Shown: positions 49,180-62,300 of the stretch, piece after piece
Position numbering within the stretch: the first letter of the stretch is position 1
How the letters are laid out: each line of letters begins with the position of its first letter
Source of the DNA: Promerops cafer
Lineage: Eukaryota; Chordata; Aves; Passeriformes; Nectariniidae
DNA length: 64,000 nt
Reading direction: 5' to 3'
Assembly: GCA_013398275.1 (NCBI GenBank)
Contig: VZSE01015551.1
Location: 249,268 to 313,267 of the forward strand
The notes under the pieces: model-generated
What the model saw: the letters and a program-made list of their open reading frames with translations, nothing else
Databases searched by the model: none
Told to the model about the DNA's origin: nothing
Made by a program: the position numbers and the translations under genes

Positions 49180-49815
49180 CACAGCCCTGAACCTGGAGAG
49201 GAACCAGCCCAGGCACCCGTATCTGCTGGGTGCTGACCAGGTGAAAAGCAGCTTTGCAAAAAAAGAACCTGGGGGTTCTGGGGGACAGCAAGCTGAACAT
49301 GAGCCAACAATGTGTCCTTTCTGTGAAGAAGGTGAATGGTGGCTGCATTAGGAGGAGTGTTGCAGCAGGCAGAGGGAGGTGATCCTGGCCCTTAATTCAG
49401 CACTGAGGCCACATGTGGAGTGATGTCCAGTGCTGAGTTCACCAGTATAAGAGAGACACAGAGCTACTGGGGAGGGTCCAGAAAAGGGCCAGTAAGATGA
49501 ATGAGAGGCTGGAGCATCTCTCTCATAAGGGAAGGCTGAAAGAGCAGAGACTGTTCAGCCTGGAGAAGAGAATGATCAGGTGAATCGTATCCATGGGTAT
49601 AAATACCTGGAGGTGAACAGAGGATGGAACCACGCCCTTTTTAGTGGTGCCCAGTGACAAGATAAGAGGCAATGGGCACAATCTGACACACAGATTTTCC
49701 CCTGTGAAAATCTGGGAGTATGTTTTTCCTGTAAGGGTGACTAAGCCCTGGCACAAGTTTCCCAGAGCTATTGTGAAATTTCCATCCTTGGAGATATTCA
49801 AAAGCCATCTGGATT
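49180..49815 (+). mobile_element. CR1 LINE 3' fragment, sense, between the two myosin genes
   Basis: The piece starts near 'tgaacctggagaggaaccag' and runs through 'aacctgggggttctggggga', 'gaacatgagccaacaatgtg', 'ggaggtgatcctggccctta', 'aagggaaggctgaaagagca' and 'ttggagatattcaaaagcca'. The order agrees with CR1 3' sequence in sense orientation; the extreme 3' tail is missing. Confidence 0.85.
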
Positions 49816-50189
49816 AAAGAATCTCTTCCACTGCTGTGTTCTATTCCACAAACCTCTTCTGAGATCTGGGCCATTTTCAAAAAAGGTTTTATGTTCTACC
49901 ACTGGACTGTGGGGACCTACTGACACTGAATTCAATCCCCAAATCACTGGTGAGTGTCAATACCTGGAGACACCTCAACTCACTGACTGCTTCCCATTCA
50001 AACCAGACCTTCCCTGAGCTGCCTGCCCAGAGCTACCTGGCCTCACTGCTTCCTCTTGCACAGCTGGGTCCACATCCTGCACAGCACAACAGCAAAAACC
50101 CAGAAGAGCTCTCTGAGTAGAATGGCTTTGTTGTCGGCCACTGGAAAGACAATGTCCCCAAAGTCAGGTGATCTAGCCCAACACTCTCA

Positions 50190-50690
50190 GCTATAGAATC
50201 ATAGAATCATGGCTGTAGGTGGGGTGGGCTGTGGGGCAGTGCACTGCCTCACCAGGGCAGGGCCTGACCTGCCCTTTCCCCCCACACATGCATCCCAAAA
50301 TGTCTCAGGACATCAATCTTTCCAGTCTCTCACACCTGGTTATAGGAAAGTCCTGGTTAGCCAGGACTGGTGATAAATGATGGAGAATGGCTGGGCAAAT
50401 CCTTCCCACAGGTCCCTCAGTGGCCTCAGGTGAATCCTGTCTGGCCTCATAGACGTGTGAGTGTCTAAGATCAGCTGGTTGCTGACTAATTTCTCCTGGA
50501 TTGCAGGGAGTCCATTCTGCTCCTCTACCTGACTAACAGCTTAAGGGGCTGGTTGCCCTGAGGATAACCACTCTTTCTGTTGATGACTGAGGCAAAGAAG
50601 GTGTTATGTACCTCAGCCTAAATCTGACAGGATATAAATCAGCTCACATGACTGTGCTCTATCCCTAAAACAAGACCAATCTCTCTCCAG
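50190..50690 (-). mobile_element. Degraded CR1-related sequence, antisense
   Basis: The interval begins with 'tatagaatcatagaatcatg', the reverse complement of a CR1 3' terminus. It later contains 'atgactgaggcaaagaaggt' and 'tgtacctcagcc', which are typical of internal CR1-related repeats in birds. Identity is low and the limits are approximate; it may be more than one insertion. Confidence 0.5.
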
Positions 50691-51692
50691 TATGACAAGT
50701 AAATCCCCTTCCCCTCTCTTCATCAGCATTGTCCAGGCATGTCTGCCACCCCCAGTGCTCTGGTATACCCGTGGTGTTCTGGACTACATGTGCAAGATAT
50801 TTATAATGAAATGGAAATGCTGGACTGAGGATATATCAGGTAGAGAGCATCTGGGACTGCATGCTGACATGATGTGTTTGTGCATACAGCCAATTATTTG
50901 TATAGGTATTACTGAAAATAGGATTTTTCTACCATTTGTAAGTAAGTGTGCTGGTTTCAGTTGGAAGGCATTTCAAATCAGGGTTACAGGCACTGGTTAA
51001 GAATAAGTTAAGTTGCCAGCAAAAGCAGGGAGCATCTTGCTCTCTGGCACTTACCTGCAGATCAGGAGTTTCAGCAGGTATACCCATCACAGGGTTCACA
51101 AGAACAGTTTTTAGAGAATCTCCCACTTATTTGCAATCTGAAGTGTGTGCAAAGAGGCACACAGGCACATGCATACTCTTCCTGATACCCCTAAAGCTGC
51201 CTCACATCTGTCAGAGCCATAAACTTAAAAAGCCCAGGTAGAACCCAGCCTCTCCCTGCTGCAGAGTTTGGCTGACCACCCTGCTGTGCCTGTCACCCTC
51301 CTCACCTCTTCTACATCTGCACTTCTGCTTTCAGGGTTAAACCAACAAAACTGCCAAAAGGTCTTAATAATGCTAATTTATCTTTTAACATCCTGTTTTA
51401 TCTATTGTACTACTGGGATAGCTGCAGCACAGACATACAAAGCAATCCATCCCAGGTCGTGCAGTGAGTCGGTGGGAAAGCCAGCAATAAAATCCATAAG
51501 TCCTGAATCCAAGTTCTTTAAGTGCTTTGACTAGTCCAGATTCTCTCCTTAACACCCTTGGAAGATTGTTTATAGGAGATGTATTCATATAGCCACTAAG
51601 ACATCAAAATTTTCTAATTATATCTAGTCATGTCAAATGACAATTATGCCCTTAGTTCAGTTTGCCAGACAATGCTTTACCAAAGAGAGTTT

Positions 51693-51760
51693 GCCAAAAT
51701 ATTTTTGACCGAAGAAAGAGTAGGCATCTGTAGCATCTGCAGGCGAGATCGTATAAAATG
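51693..51760 (+). promoter_or_regulatory. Core promoter of the second (fast skeletal) myosin gene
   Basis: TATAAAA lies at 51752-51758. Two CATCTG E-boxes (51725-51730 and 51734-51739) lie just upstream, and an AT-rich CArG/MEF2-like CCAAAATATTTTTG lies at about 51694-51707. This is the usual arrangement for a muscle promoter bound by MyoD-family, MEF2 or SRF factors. Transcription would start near 51782, and a first non-coding exon ends at 51802 (ccaag|gtaaga). The distance to the ATG, about 1.5 kb, fits skeletal myosin genes. Confidence 0.7.
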
Positions 51761-51902
51761 TCCCTGCAACACGTCTGCCCTGGCTCCACAGAAAGCTCCA
51801 AGGTAAGAGGATGGGGTCTGCAGGCTGGCAGCAAGGGGATGGCAGCCTGATGTGCCACCACGTTCCTGCTGCCTCCGGTGCTCCTGTCCAGGAGGGGACT
51901 CC

Positions 51903-51924
51903 GTTATAAATCTGTTATAAATCT
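51903..51924. repeat. Two tandem copies of an 11-bp TATA-like unit
   Basis: GTTATAAATCT is repeated exactly at 51903-51913 and 51914-51924, in the first intron of the second myosin gene, 150 bp past the main TATA box. Each copy contains TATAAA. Confidence 0.85.
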
Positions 51925-52002
51925 GTTTTCAAGGCACCTGCATATTTTCACTCTTGATTTCTGTGCAGCAGCAATTTGGGAACTGCCTTTTCTGTTTTAC
52001 AG

Positions 52003-52050
52003 TACTGACCAGCTGCCAGCCCACAAGCCACACATCTGGTGGCACGAGAG
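52003..52050 (+). other. Probable second 5' non-coding exon of the fast skeletal myosin gene
   Basis: The acceptor is ttctgttttacag (ending 52002) and the donor is gcacgagag|gtaaga (gt at 52051). The 48-nt exon has no ATG. It would splice to 53284, 36 nt upstream of the start codon at 53320. Confidence 0.7.
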
Positions 52051-53319
52051 GTAAGAAGCTGATTTACTAATTCTTAGGGGCAGAGACAGATCCTTTTGGG
52101 TGGGGTGTCAGGAAGGTTCACTGGTTGACCCTGCATCCAAACCTGTGGGATTGCAATAGAAAGTGGTGAGGGTGCCCAAGGCTGTGTTTGAAGCCTCTGA
52201 GTACTGATGACAGAACAGAAAATCCCCATGGGGACATTCTTCACTTCTGCTTAACTGACCTTACATAAATCAAGGTGTGCTGCCTTCCCATCTTTGCTAC
52301 GACAGGAGAATGGGACCAGATAAGCACAGCAGGAAAAAATGCAAAATCCTGTTTTCTGCTTAGGAATATATTAATTATTAAATCATCTGAACATACAGAC
52401 TTTCTAACCATCTTTGTAGAGTGCCAGAATTCTCAGCTTTCTTAGATATCCATTTTCTTACTCCAGACAAAAAATATATTTATTACCTAAAGAGTAAAGA
52501 GGGAATAAATTTTACTAAAGTAGCTAGAGGATTTTCAAGTGCAGTTGGCTAAATTTAGGTACCCTAGATGTTTAATAAATCACTTGAAGAAATACTTTTT
52601 TAAAAAAACTTTTGAGAATTCGTGTGTTCCTGGATTTTTTCAGCAAATATTTATTTGAGATCTTAATATAGCTTGGAAATTCCAATTTCAATGATTGAAT
52701 TTTATTTCACCTAAGTCAGAACTTTGGGGCTGAAATTATTTAAGTATTGTAGTGAAGAGTGACAGATGCATAGAGCAAATAATGTGGCAGAATATTAAAA
52801 GGTCATAAAGCCTGCACTTCTTTTTTTATTTTTTCCAGTGGAGAATTTCATTAGCAAAATTTATTAATTATCCACTACCTTTCCATTACCAATAAATAGG
52901 TAAATGTCCCACAGATTCATTGTTTTCCAAGACTGTAGCTCGCTTACACTACAGTTTTTCAGTAGTTTTATTTCACTGTTCATCCTTTTAACAATTTCTT
53001 CTAATTCCATTCCTAATAGTGATGTCTAGTGAAACTTGTTCAACAAATTCACTCTTGTCTTACAGGCACAGTATTCTTAAAGCACTAAATCCACAGTTCT
53101 GAAAAGGTCATCAAGGAACATTTGCAGACCTAGACTACATCCATGAAAGCCTCTTATTTTGACATAAAATTAAGTTTCTAGTTATGTTAAAATACTCTGA
53201 GTATGAAGAGACACCAAGGCACAGGATAAAATTTTCCCAAATCTTACAGAATAAATAATCAGTACCATATTTTTTCTCCTCAGAGTCATCTGCTGACAGA
53301 GCCTCAGTAAAGTGCAGAC

Positions 53320-56300
53320 ATGGCCTCTGGAGATGCTGAGATGGCTATTTTTGGGGAGGCGGCTCCTTACCTCCGAAAATCGGAAAAGGAGAGAATTGCA
53401 GCCCAGAACAAACCTTTTGATGCCAAGTCATCTGTCTTTGTGGTCCATCCCAAAGAATCCTTTGTGAAAGGGACAGTCACAAGCAGGGAATCAGGAAAAG
53501 TCACTGTCAAGACTGAAGGGGGAGAGGTGAGTCAAAAACAAGAGTGAAGGAAAATGTCTAATCCCAACTCTGAGCTTTTCAGAGACACATGTGGATCTTT
53601 CTGTTTCCTTGGCAGACCCTGACCGTGAAGGAAGATCAAATCTTCTCCATGAACCCTCCCAAGTATGACAAAATCGAGGACATGGCCATGATGACCCACC
53701 TCCACGAACCCGCCGTGCTGTACAACCTCAAAGAGCGTTACGCAGCCTGGATGATCTACGTAAGTGGCAGCAGCAGCTTCCTTTGGGCAGCCTCAGCAAC
53801 TGCTGGGCCAGGCTCAGGGGAAGCCAACGTGCTGTGTCCTTTCCTGCCAGACCTACTCGGGTCTCTTCTGCGTCACTGTCAACCCCTACAAGTGGCTGCC
53901 GGTGTACAACCCCGAGGTGGTGTTGGCCTACCGAGGCAAGAAGCGCCAGGAGGCCCCTCCACACATCTTCTCCATCTCTGACAACGCCTATCAGTTCATG
54001 CTGACTGGTGAGTGCTTGACCTTCCTCATAGCAATCTAACCAAAAAAGTTCTGCTGATCTCACTGGAGCATGTGACAAGCCAGGTGGAGCCACCAAGAAG
54101 CATGACTGTGAACTTGGTCGATTTACGTAGCAAAGAATTTCAAGTGAAACTGGCCTAGAAGCATTCATGAACTTATAATAGTGAATTATTTGTACCTTAT
54201 TGTACAAAGTTCTACACTCTCCTACTACAGAAATAGTACTTGACTCAGTTTTCTACATTTTTTCACTGATAAGAAAGAAAAAGTTATTTTTTCTTGTATT
54301 TTGAACTTGAGTAGGTACTTTGGTTTCATTTTTTGAGGAAAATTATGTGAGGGGCAAGTGATACACAGCTTGTCCCAGGCCCGCATGCCTCTGACTGTTC
54401 AATATATCCATTTGGGCTTATGCTTAATACTCCTAGGATATAGAAGGGAATTGGGTAGTCTTGGACTTTCTGAAGAATCCCCAACTTTTGTTTGCAGTTT
54501 AACTTCTCATTCAGCTTAGCATTACCCAGGTCAGCAGCTATCACATCTTTCATTGTTCTGCTTTCACAGATCGGGAGAACCAGTCCATCCTGATCACGTA
54601 CGTACACCCCCTGCGCGGGTCCCTGCGGGGCTGCCCGGTGCCAGGGACCTCCTGCCTGACCACGCACCCTCTGCTTCTCTCTTGGCTTTGGCAGCGGAGA
54701 ATCCGGTGCCGGGAAGACTGTGAACACAAAGCGTGTCATCCAGTACTTTGCAACAATTGCAGCCAGTGGAGAGAAGAAGAAGGAGGAGAAGACATCAGGC
54801 AAAATGCAGGTGAGTCAAGAAGAGACTTAATGCTTGGCCTGTCATTGCCCTGTCAACTAAACACAGTCACTGAATAATTATGTCTCTGCAGGGAACGCTT
54901 GAGGATCAAATCATCAGCGCCAACCCACTGCTGGAGGCCTTTGGAAACGCCAAGACCGTGAGGAACGACAACTCCTCACGCTTTGTGAGTTGTTACTTGG
55001 AACAACTGTCAACACCAGCTTGGACATTCTTGCTGTCCAGATTGGTCAAATAAGTCTTGATTTACTTTCCTGCTGCTTTCAGGGTAAATTCATCAGAATC
55101 CACTTTGGTGCCACAGGCAAACTGGCTTCTGCTGACATTGAAACTTGTAAGAGATTCCCCTGGACTGCTCACATCCCTTCCCAAATTCCCACATCCATGT
55201 ACATTCCCACGAGTGTCTGACTCTTTCTGCCTCCCTTTGCAGATCTGCTGGAGAAGTCCAGAGTCACTTTCCAGCTCAAGGCAGAAAGGAGCTACCACAT
55301 CTTTTATCAGATCATGTCCAACAAGAAGCCAGAGCTAATTGGTAGGACACATCCCTGAGCTTTTGAGAGGAAAATCTCTGAGCAACATTCAACTATATTA
55401 CAAGATTAACTAAATTTAACCCATGAACACATTTGTTTTCAGAAATGCTCCTCATCACCACCAACCCATTCGACTACCCTTTTGTGAGTCAAGGTGAGAT
55501 CACTGTTCCCAGCATTGATGACAAGGAGGAGTTGATGGCAACAGATGTAAGTAATGTACAGAACAGGTCAACAGGCACAGGTCATACATCAGATAACATG
55601 CAAATATTTCACTTTGCTCATTGTATTACCAGAGTGCCATTGACATCCTGGGCTTCACTGCTGATGAAAAGACAGCCATCTACAAGCTGACAGGGGCTGT
55701 CATGCACTATGGGAACCTGAAATTCAAGCAGAAACCAAGAGAGGAGCAAGCAGAGCCTGAAGGCACAGAAGGTATTATCAAACTCAATAATTAACCCTCT
55801 GTAAGCCACTACATATATGGAAGACAGCAAAAGTTGTTCTCTGTTGGACTGTAGATCCCAAGGAAAACAATCATCCAGGAAAAAACAGCTGTCCCTTGTC
55901 CTTAGTGCATCAAATTCCCTGATCTCAGGATTTACATAACTTATGCTATGAACAATTAATACTTTAAATTGGTCTTCATACTCTTTCAAGAAGTAAGGAG
56001 TTATGGATGTTCCTTTAGTCATACCTTTACTGGAATACAACTTGCAATTGTGAAACAGCCCAGTGATTTGGTTCTAACATGATTGTACCTTCACCTATCA
56101 GATGCTCAGGGCAGTCAGCTGTGAGCGGTGTTATTTCATTCCTTTCCTTTGTTGGCACAGGGCCTACAACCCCTGTCTTCAGTTCTGTGAGCAATGCCTC
56201 CTCTTATTAAAGAACAAATTTGGTGGGGAGCTCCACTGGTAACAGGATGAAGCCCGGCGAGTTTTATTGAATATCAGAAACAAAAGCTCAGAAAAGGCTG

Positions 56301-59300
56301 TAGGCTTTGGATCTGAAGGAGAACAGAGTTATTGTCTCTGTGTTCCACTCTAACTATTTTGTGGTTTTGATCACCTGAATGTAGATCAGTACCTGACTGT
56401 TGTCACTGCAGCTCCTGAGGTGCGTGTATACTGCACACATTCAGACTAGCAAGCTTCAGTTTTCAGTTTTGTGCCAGGAGATTTTTGGAGTGAAGAATTT
56501 CAAACAAATTTTTTTAGAAAAGCTCAATATGCATAATGGCAAGTGTGATGTTACAAAGATTCCCTCTATGAGAGTCTATCAAAAGTTTTCAAAGAACAGA
56601 AATCTGAACCCTTCAGCCTTTAGGGAATGCTCCAGGATTCAAAGCCTATTGGACATAAAATTCTTCCTTTTTCCTCTGGCTTTTCAGTTGCTGACAAGGC
56701 TGCCTACCTGATGGGTCTGAACTCAGCAGACCTGCTCAAGGCCCTCTGCTACCCCCGAGTCAAGGTGGGGAATGAATACGTGACCAAGGGCCAAACAGCA
56801 CAGCAGGTAAGAGACATGTTGTAACCATGCGTAGAATGAATATCCTTTTGATTGTCCTCTGCCCCGTATTGTAACTCCAGGTTTGGGTTTTTTTTTTCTG
56901 TAGGTGCACAATGCTGTGGGTGCCCTGGCAAAGGCGCTCTATGAGAGAATGTTCCTGTGGATGGTTGTTCGCATCAACGAACAGCTGGACACGAAGCAGC
57001 CCAGGCAGTACTTCATTGGTGTCCTGGACATTGCTGGCTTTGAGATCTTTGATGTAAGTAAGATTTGGTAAGAGCTACTTGGAAGTGACAACTGGATGTT
57101 ATGATCAATTTGAGACACATTTTTAAAGAGAACATAATATCGTCACATTATTATTGCTATTTGTCTTTTTTTAAGTAAAAAAAAGGACCTTTCAAAGGAC
57201 TTGTGCTATTTCAAGATGTGGAAAATCAAAAGTACAAAATGGTCCAATCAAAAAAGTTCATTGTTTATATGAACAGGGACAAGACAGTATAAAAATATGT
57301 AAACATGACAGTCTTAAGCTTGGGTTTTTTCTCCCTGTAACTTGATCTTATTTTAAACAAGATGTATAATTTATCTTTAAATTTTGTCAATGAAAAAAAT
57401 TTCCTTGCGGACAATTAATTTGATCCTTTTCTCTTTTTCATAATGTCATAAAACAGACTGAAGAAATGCATGGGAAGTCAAGCTAACTGTGTTTCTTAAT
57501 TTTAAAAAACGAGGTCTTGCAATTATTGCTGCATCTTCAAATATGCATCTTTCTTATTTTATTTCCAGTTTAACAGCTTTGAGCAGCTGTGCATCAACTT
57601 CACCAATGAGAAACTGCAACAGTTCTTCAACCACCACATGTTCGTGCTGGAGCAGGAGGAGTACAAGAAGGAGGGAATTGAATGGACATTCATTGATTTT
57701 GGGATGGACCTGGCTGCCTGCATTGAGCTCATTGAGAAGGTATCCTTCCTGCTCAAATCAGTTACATGCATGGAATCTCTCTACTTACTTGGTCTCATTT
57801 TCCAAAGGGATCTTCTGTGTTGATGTTTCTCTTGTGCTGTGTAGCCACGAGCTGGAGCAGCACTCCAGATGTTTCTTCTCAGAGCTTAGTAGAGGGGAAG
57901 GATCAACTCCCTTGAGCTTTTAGCAGCACAGTGTGGCTGAGGATGAGTTGGTGGCTTTGCTGCAATGGTGTACTGCTGGCTCATGTTCAGCTTGTCTGAC
58001 ACATCTGTGTGTACTCTGAGTTCCACTGAATAAGAAGGTAGTGCTCTGATTTAACAATGCACATTGTCAACACAAACAAAATTAATTTCTATTTCTTTTA
58101 TGAGTAATTTTGTGTTAAAAAATGTAAGTATCAATGTGATCAATCACACTTTCTAGAAGAAAATGGAATTAAATAATAATATTTTCTGATGTGTATCTCA
58201 GTCTATGTTCCATTACTGTGCCTAGGTGAAGGTCATTATTGCCCTGAAAGATAAATTACAATCGGTCTCCCCTGTGATTTCTCCCAGCCCATGGGCATTT
58301 TCTCCATCCTGGAAGAGGAGTGCATGTTCCCCAAGGCAACTGACACCTCTTTCAAGAACAAGCTCTATGACCAGCACCTGGGCAAGTCCAGCAACTTCCA
58401 GAAGCCAAAACCTACCAAAGGCAAGGTTGAGGCTCACTTCTCCCTGGTGCACTATGCTGGCACAGTGGATTACAACATCACTGGCTGGCTGGAGAAGAAC
58501 AAGGACCCTCTGAATGAAACTGTCATTGGGCTGTACCAGAAATCATCTGTGAAGACCCTGGCTTTACTCTTTGCCAACTATGGTGGAGCAGATTCAGGTT
58601 GATTCTTTGAATTCCATGTTTGCATTGATTTACAGCTTGCAAAAAGGAATCAAAAAAGGCAAAAAAAAAATCAAAAATCTGTTTTATTTTCAATTTAGCT
58701 GAGGCGAGTGCTGGTGGTGGCAAGAAAGGTGCCAAGAAGAAGGGTTCTTCCTTCCAGACTGTCTCAGCTCTTTTTCGGGTATAGTACAGAATTCACTATT
58801 TCTTCCTAAGACGAGGAGTAAACCCACCAATTACTATGGCTAGTCTTGTTTTGGCTTGGTTGTGTTAAATGATTCTGAAGTTCTTGGGCCACATTCCGCT
58901 AGGAATAAATCCAATTAATCTACTCATACTTCATTTCACTGAATGCACAGTTTTTTTTCCATTTGTTTAAGGCTGGGATTCATCTCACCACACCCTACAA
59001 GATAAACATATAATCTAGACATTTAAAACTCAGCTTGTTGGTTTTGTCCCTTTTGCTTTCAGTAGGGAAAACACAAAGGTTCTATGTAGGGTGCTCCATA
59101 TGACCCAGCGTAAATGCCTACTGCAGAATGCTTCACACTGCCTCATAGGGGTACTACTTTATCTCTCTGGGTACATCCAATGGAAGGTGGATATCCTTTC
59201 AAATTAAGGCATTCCACTAGAGTCAAAAAAATGTATTAAAATTGTATTTTTAAGAGTACCTTCTTTGCTACACATTACTCAGGAGAGCTTTATACACTAA

Positions 59301-62300
59301 GTTAACTATAGCAAAGATCTGTGGAAAGTCAGAAAAACTGGTGCAGAGAGCTTGAGTTCAGGGTTCTGCTAATTTTTGTATACTATCTCATTTCAGAGGA
59401 CTTGATGCTTACAGCAGAAATTACGTTTGCTAATATCAGCTTTTCTTAATGACTCTCCCAGGAGAATCTCAACAAGCTGATGACCAACCTGAGAAGCACC
59501 CACCCCCATTTTGTACGGTGCATCATTCCAAATGAAACTAAAACACCTGGTAAGAGACTTACATATGTATTGAAGGTTTTCAGTGTGGTGCAGCTCTTCC
59601 CCACTGTATTACACAACATGGTATGTATTTGTGCTCTGCATTGCCAGGTGCCATGGAGCACGAGCTGGTGCTGCACCAGCTGCGCTGTAACGGCGTGCTG
59701 GAAGGGATCAGGATTTGCAGGAAAGGATTTCCCAACAGAGTCCTGTATGCAGATTTTAAACAGAGGTCAGACTTCATCCTCTTACTGGATCACCTTGTCC
59801 ATCTTAAATAGCTTTTGAAATCTAACCTTTGCCTAAAGCCTTCTCTAAAGTTTCAGTTTAACAAGTGCTGTTTGTTCTCAACAGTTCTTAAGACTCTTTC
59901 TTGCCATGTACCTGCCAGCAGGTCTCAACAACAGACCTCTTCATATTCATAGAATCACTTAGGCTGGAAAAGACTCTTAACATTCTGGAGTTCAAAGCAA
60001 GTCCTTCCATTTTCTTCCTCAGATATAAAGTATTAAATGCCAGTGCTATCCCAGAGGGACAGTTCATTGACAGCAAGAAGGCTTGTGAGAAGCTTCTTGG
60101 ATCAATTGATATAGACCATACACAATACAAATTTGGTCACACTAAGGTAAAAGATCTGTTTGCTTCAAGTGCTATGTGGTTTTGGTTTGCATGGCTTGAT
60201 ACTGACACTCAGATACTCCAGATAGTACATGAAATGATGCAATAAGGTATAAGAAATAGTGTAAAATAAATCAACCAGATTCTTGATTACTCAACACTTG
60301 AATAAACTGAAATTCATGGTCATAGGATGATTTAATTAAGGGTTAATCAAGTTCCTAATGGTGGGCAAAGTTGTAGAATAAAAGAATCAGGAGTGAATAA
60401 AAATAAAAGAAAAATGTCTGGCTATTATAGTTCCTCAACTGCAAGTAACCAAAAGCTTGGAGTTATAAAAGTGTCTGCCACTACTATGTGGTTTTGCTCT
60501 TCCATAGTGTTTGTTATGGGGGGCAGGGTATCAGGTTACATTAAACAAGTACAGACACTGCACCTGTTTTCATGTTTTTACCTAAGGTGTTCTTCAAAGC
60601 TGGGCTGGTGGGCCTCTTGGAAGAGATGAGGGATGAGAAGCTGGCACAGCTCATCACCCGCACCCAGGCCAGGTGCAGGGGCTTCCTGATGAGGGTGGAG
60701 TACCAGAAAATGGTGGAGAGGAGGTAGAATTTTCTTCAAATCAGGTTCACTATACTTGGCTTACTATATCATCATGGTGTAAATATTGAATATTAATTTG
60801 ACTTATCTTTCAGGGAGTCCATCTTCTGCATCCAGTACAACATTCGTGCATTCATGAATGACAAACAGTGGCCATGGATGAAGCTGTTCTTCAAGATCAA
60901 GCCCTTGCTGAAGAGCGCAGAGTCTGAGAAGGAGATGGCCAACATGAAACAAGAGTTTGAGAAAACCAAGGAAGAGCTTGCAAAGTCTGAGGCAAAGCGG
61001 AAGGAGCTTGAAGAGAAAATGGTGAAACTTGTGCAGGAGAAAAATGACCTGCAGCTCCAAGTGCAGGCTGTGAGTACCAGCAGTGGGCTTTATCCTAGTT
61101 CTACTGTGACTATCAAGTTGATATTTACAAGTACATTTTCAAACCACATAGAAACTTCGATTTAGTTCAGCTCAATTGTAATTCTTTCAGTGGTGCTCTC
61201 AAAGGTATAACTAGCTTCTGTAAGGACTGTGAAGTATATGTAGTCAAAATATTACTTGGGTGACACTTTTCTACAGTGTATGCTGAGATATTCTTATGAT
61301 TATGCACTTTGATCCAATGTTTGATATTATGAGATAATAATGGATTCTATACCCTTCAGAAATATATAAATACTTATGTATTTAGGTAGATTGAAAAGGA
61401 ATTTACTTGGTTTTAGCTTTTAAACCTGGCTGTTTCAAAATTAACACTATAAAATCATATGTATATTATATGACATCCTGTTGGAACATGAATCAAATTT
61501 TAAACTACAAAACTGCTATCCAAGACCCTGCACTATGAAGATTAAGTATCTCAATATTCCCTCAAAAAGCATATCCCTAAAATGGTATCTTCCTACCAGG
61601 AAGCTGATGCTTTGGCTGATGCTGAGGAAAGGTGTGACCAGCTCATCAAAACCAAAATACAGCTGGAAGCCAAAGTTAAAGAAGTGACTGAAAGGGCTGA
61701 GGATGAAGAGGAAATTAATGCTGAACTGACAGCCAAGAAGAGGAAACTGGAGGATGAATGTTCAGAGCTGAAGAAAGATATTGATGACCTTGAGCTAACA
61801 CTGGCCAAGGTGGAGAAGGAAAAACATGCCACTGAAAACAAGGTATGAGGTAGAACCTGTCACTGGCACTCTGAAAAGACTTGACTTGTTATAAAGTTTT
61901 AAGCACCATTTTCTATCTGTGCTTGACCCTTTCTTCTCAAAGGTGAAAAACCTGACCGAGGAGATGGCAGCCCTGGATGAGACCATTGTGAAGCTGACCA
62001 AAGAGAAGAAAGCCCTCCAAGAGGCCCATCAGCAGACTCTGGATGACCTGCAGGCAGAAGAGGACAAAGTCAATACTCTGACCAAAGCCAAGATCAAGCT
62101 GGAACAGCAAGTGGATGATGTAAGCACACAGACATAGAGCAGGAACAGGACAGGTATGAAGTCTGATCTGGCTGGTAGAGCCCTGATGGTCTTGTTGTGT
62201 TTAGCTGGAAGGGTCCCTGGAGCAAGAGAAGAAACTGCGCATGGACCTGGAGAGAGCTAAGAGGAAACTGGAAGGAGACCTGAAGCTGGCCCAGGACAGC

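Larger units (their letters stand above)
41235..51690. other. Intergenic region between MYH3 and the second myosin heavy chain gene
   Basis: After the MYH3 3' UTR (AATAAA 41347-41352), no exon of a known gene was recognised. The region contains CR1 fragments (listed separately), a 19-base T run (48319-48337), a two-copy tandem repeat of about 31 bp (47677-47737) and a 233-codon open frame on the minus strand (42228-42929) without recognisable domains. Stretches such as 42930-47030 and 47130-49180 otherwise look like unremarkable unique sequence. Confidence 0.5.
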
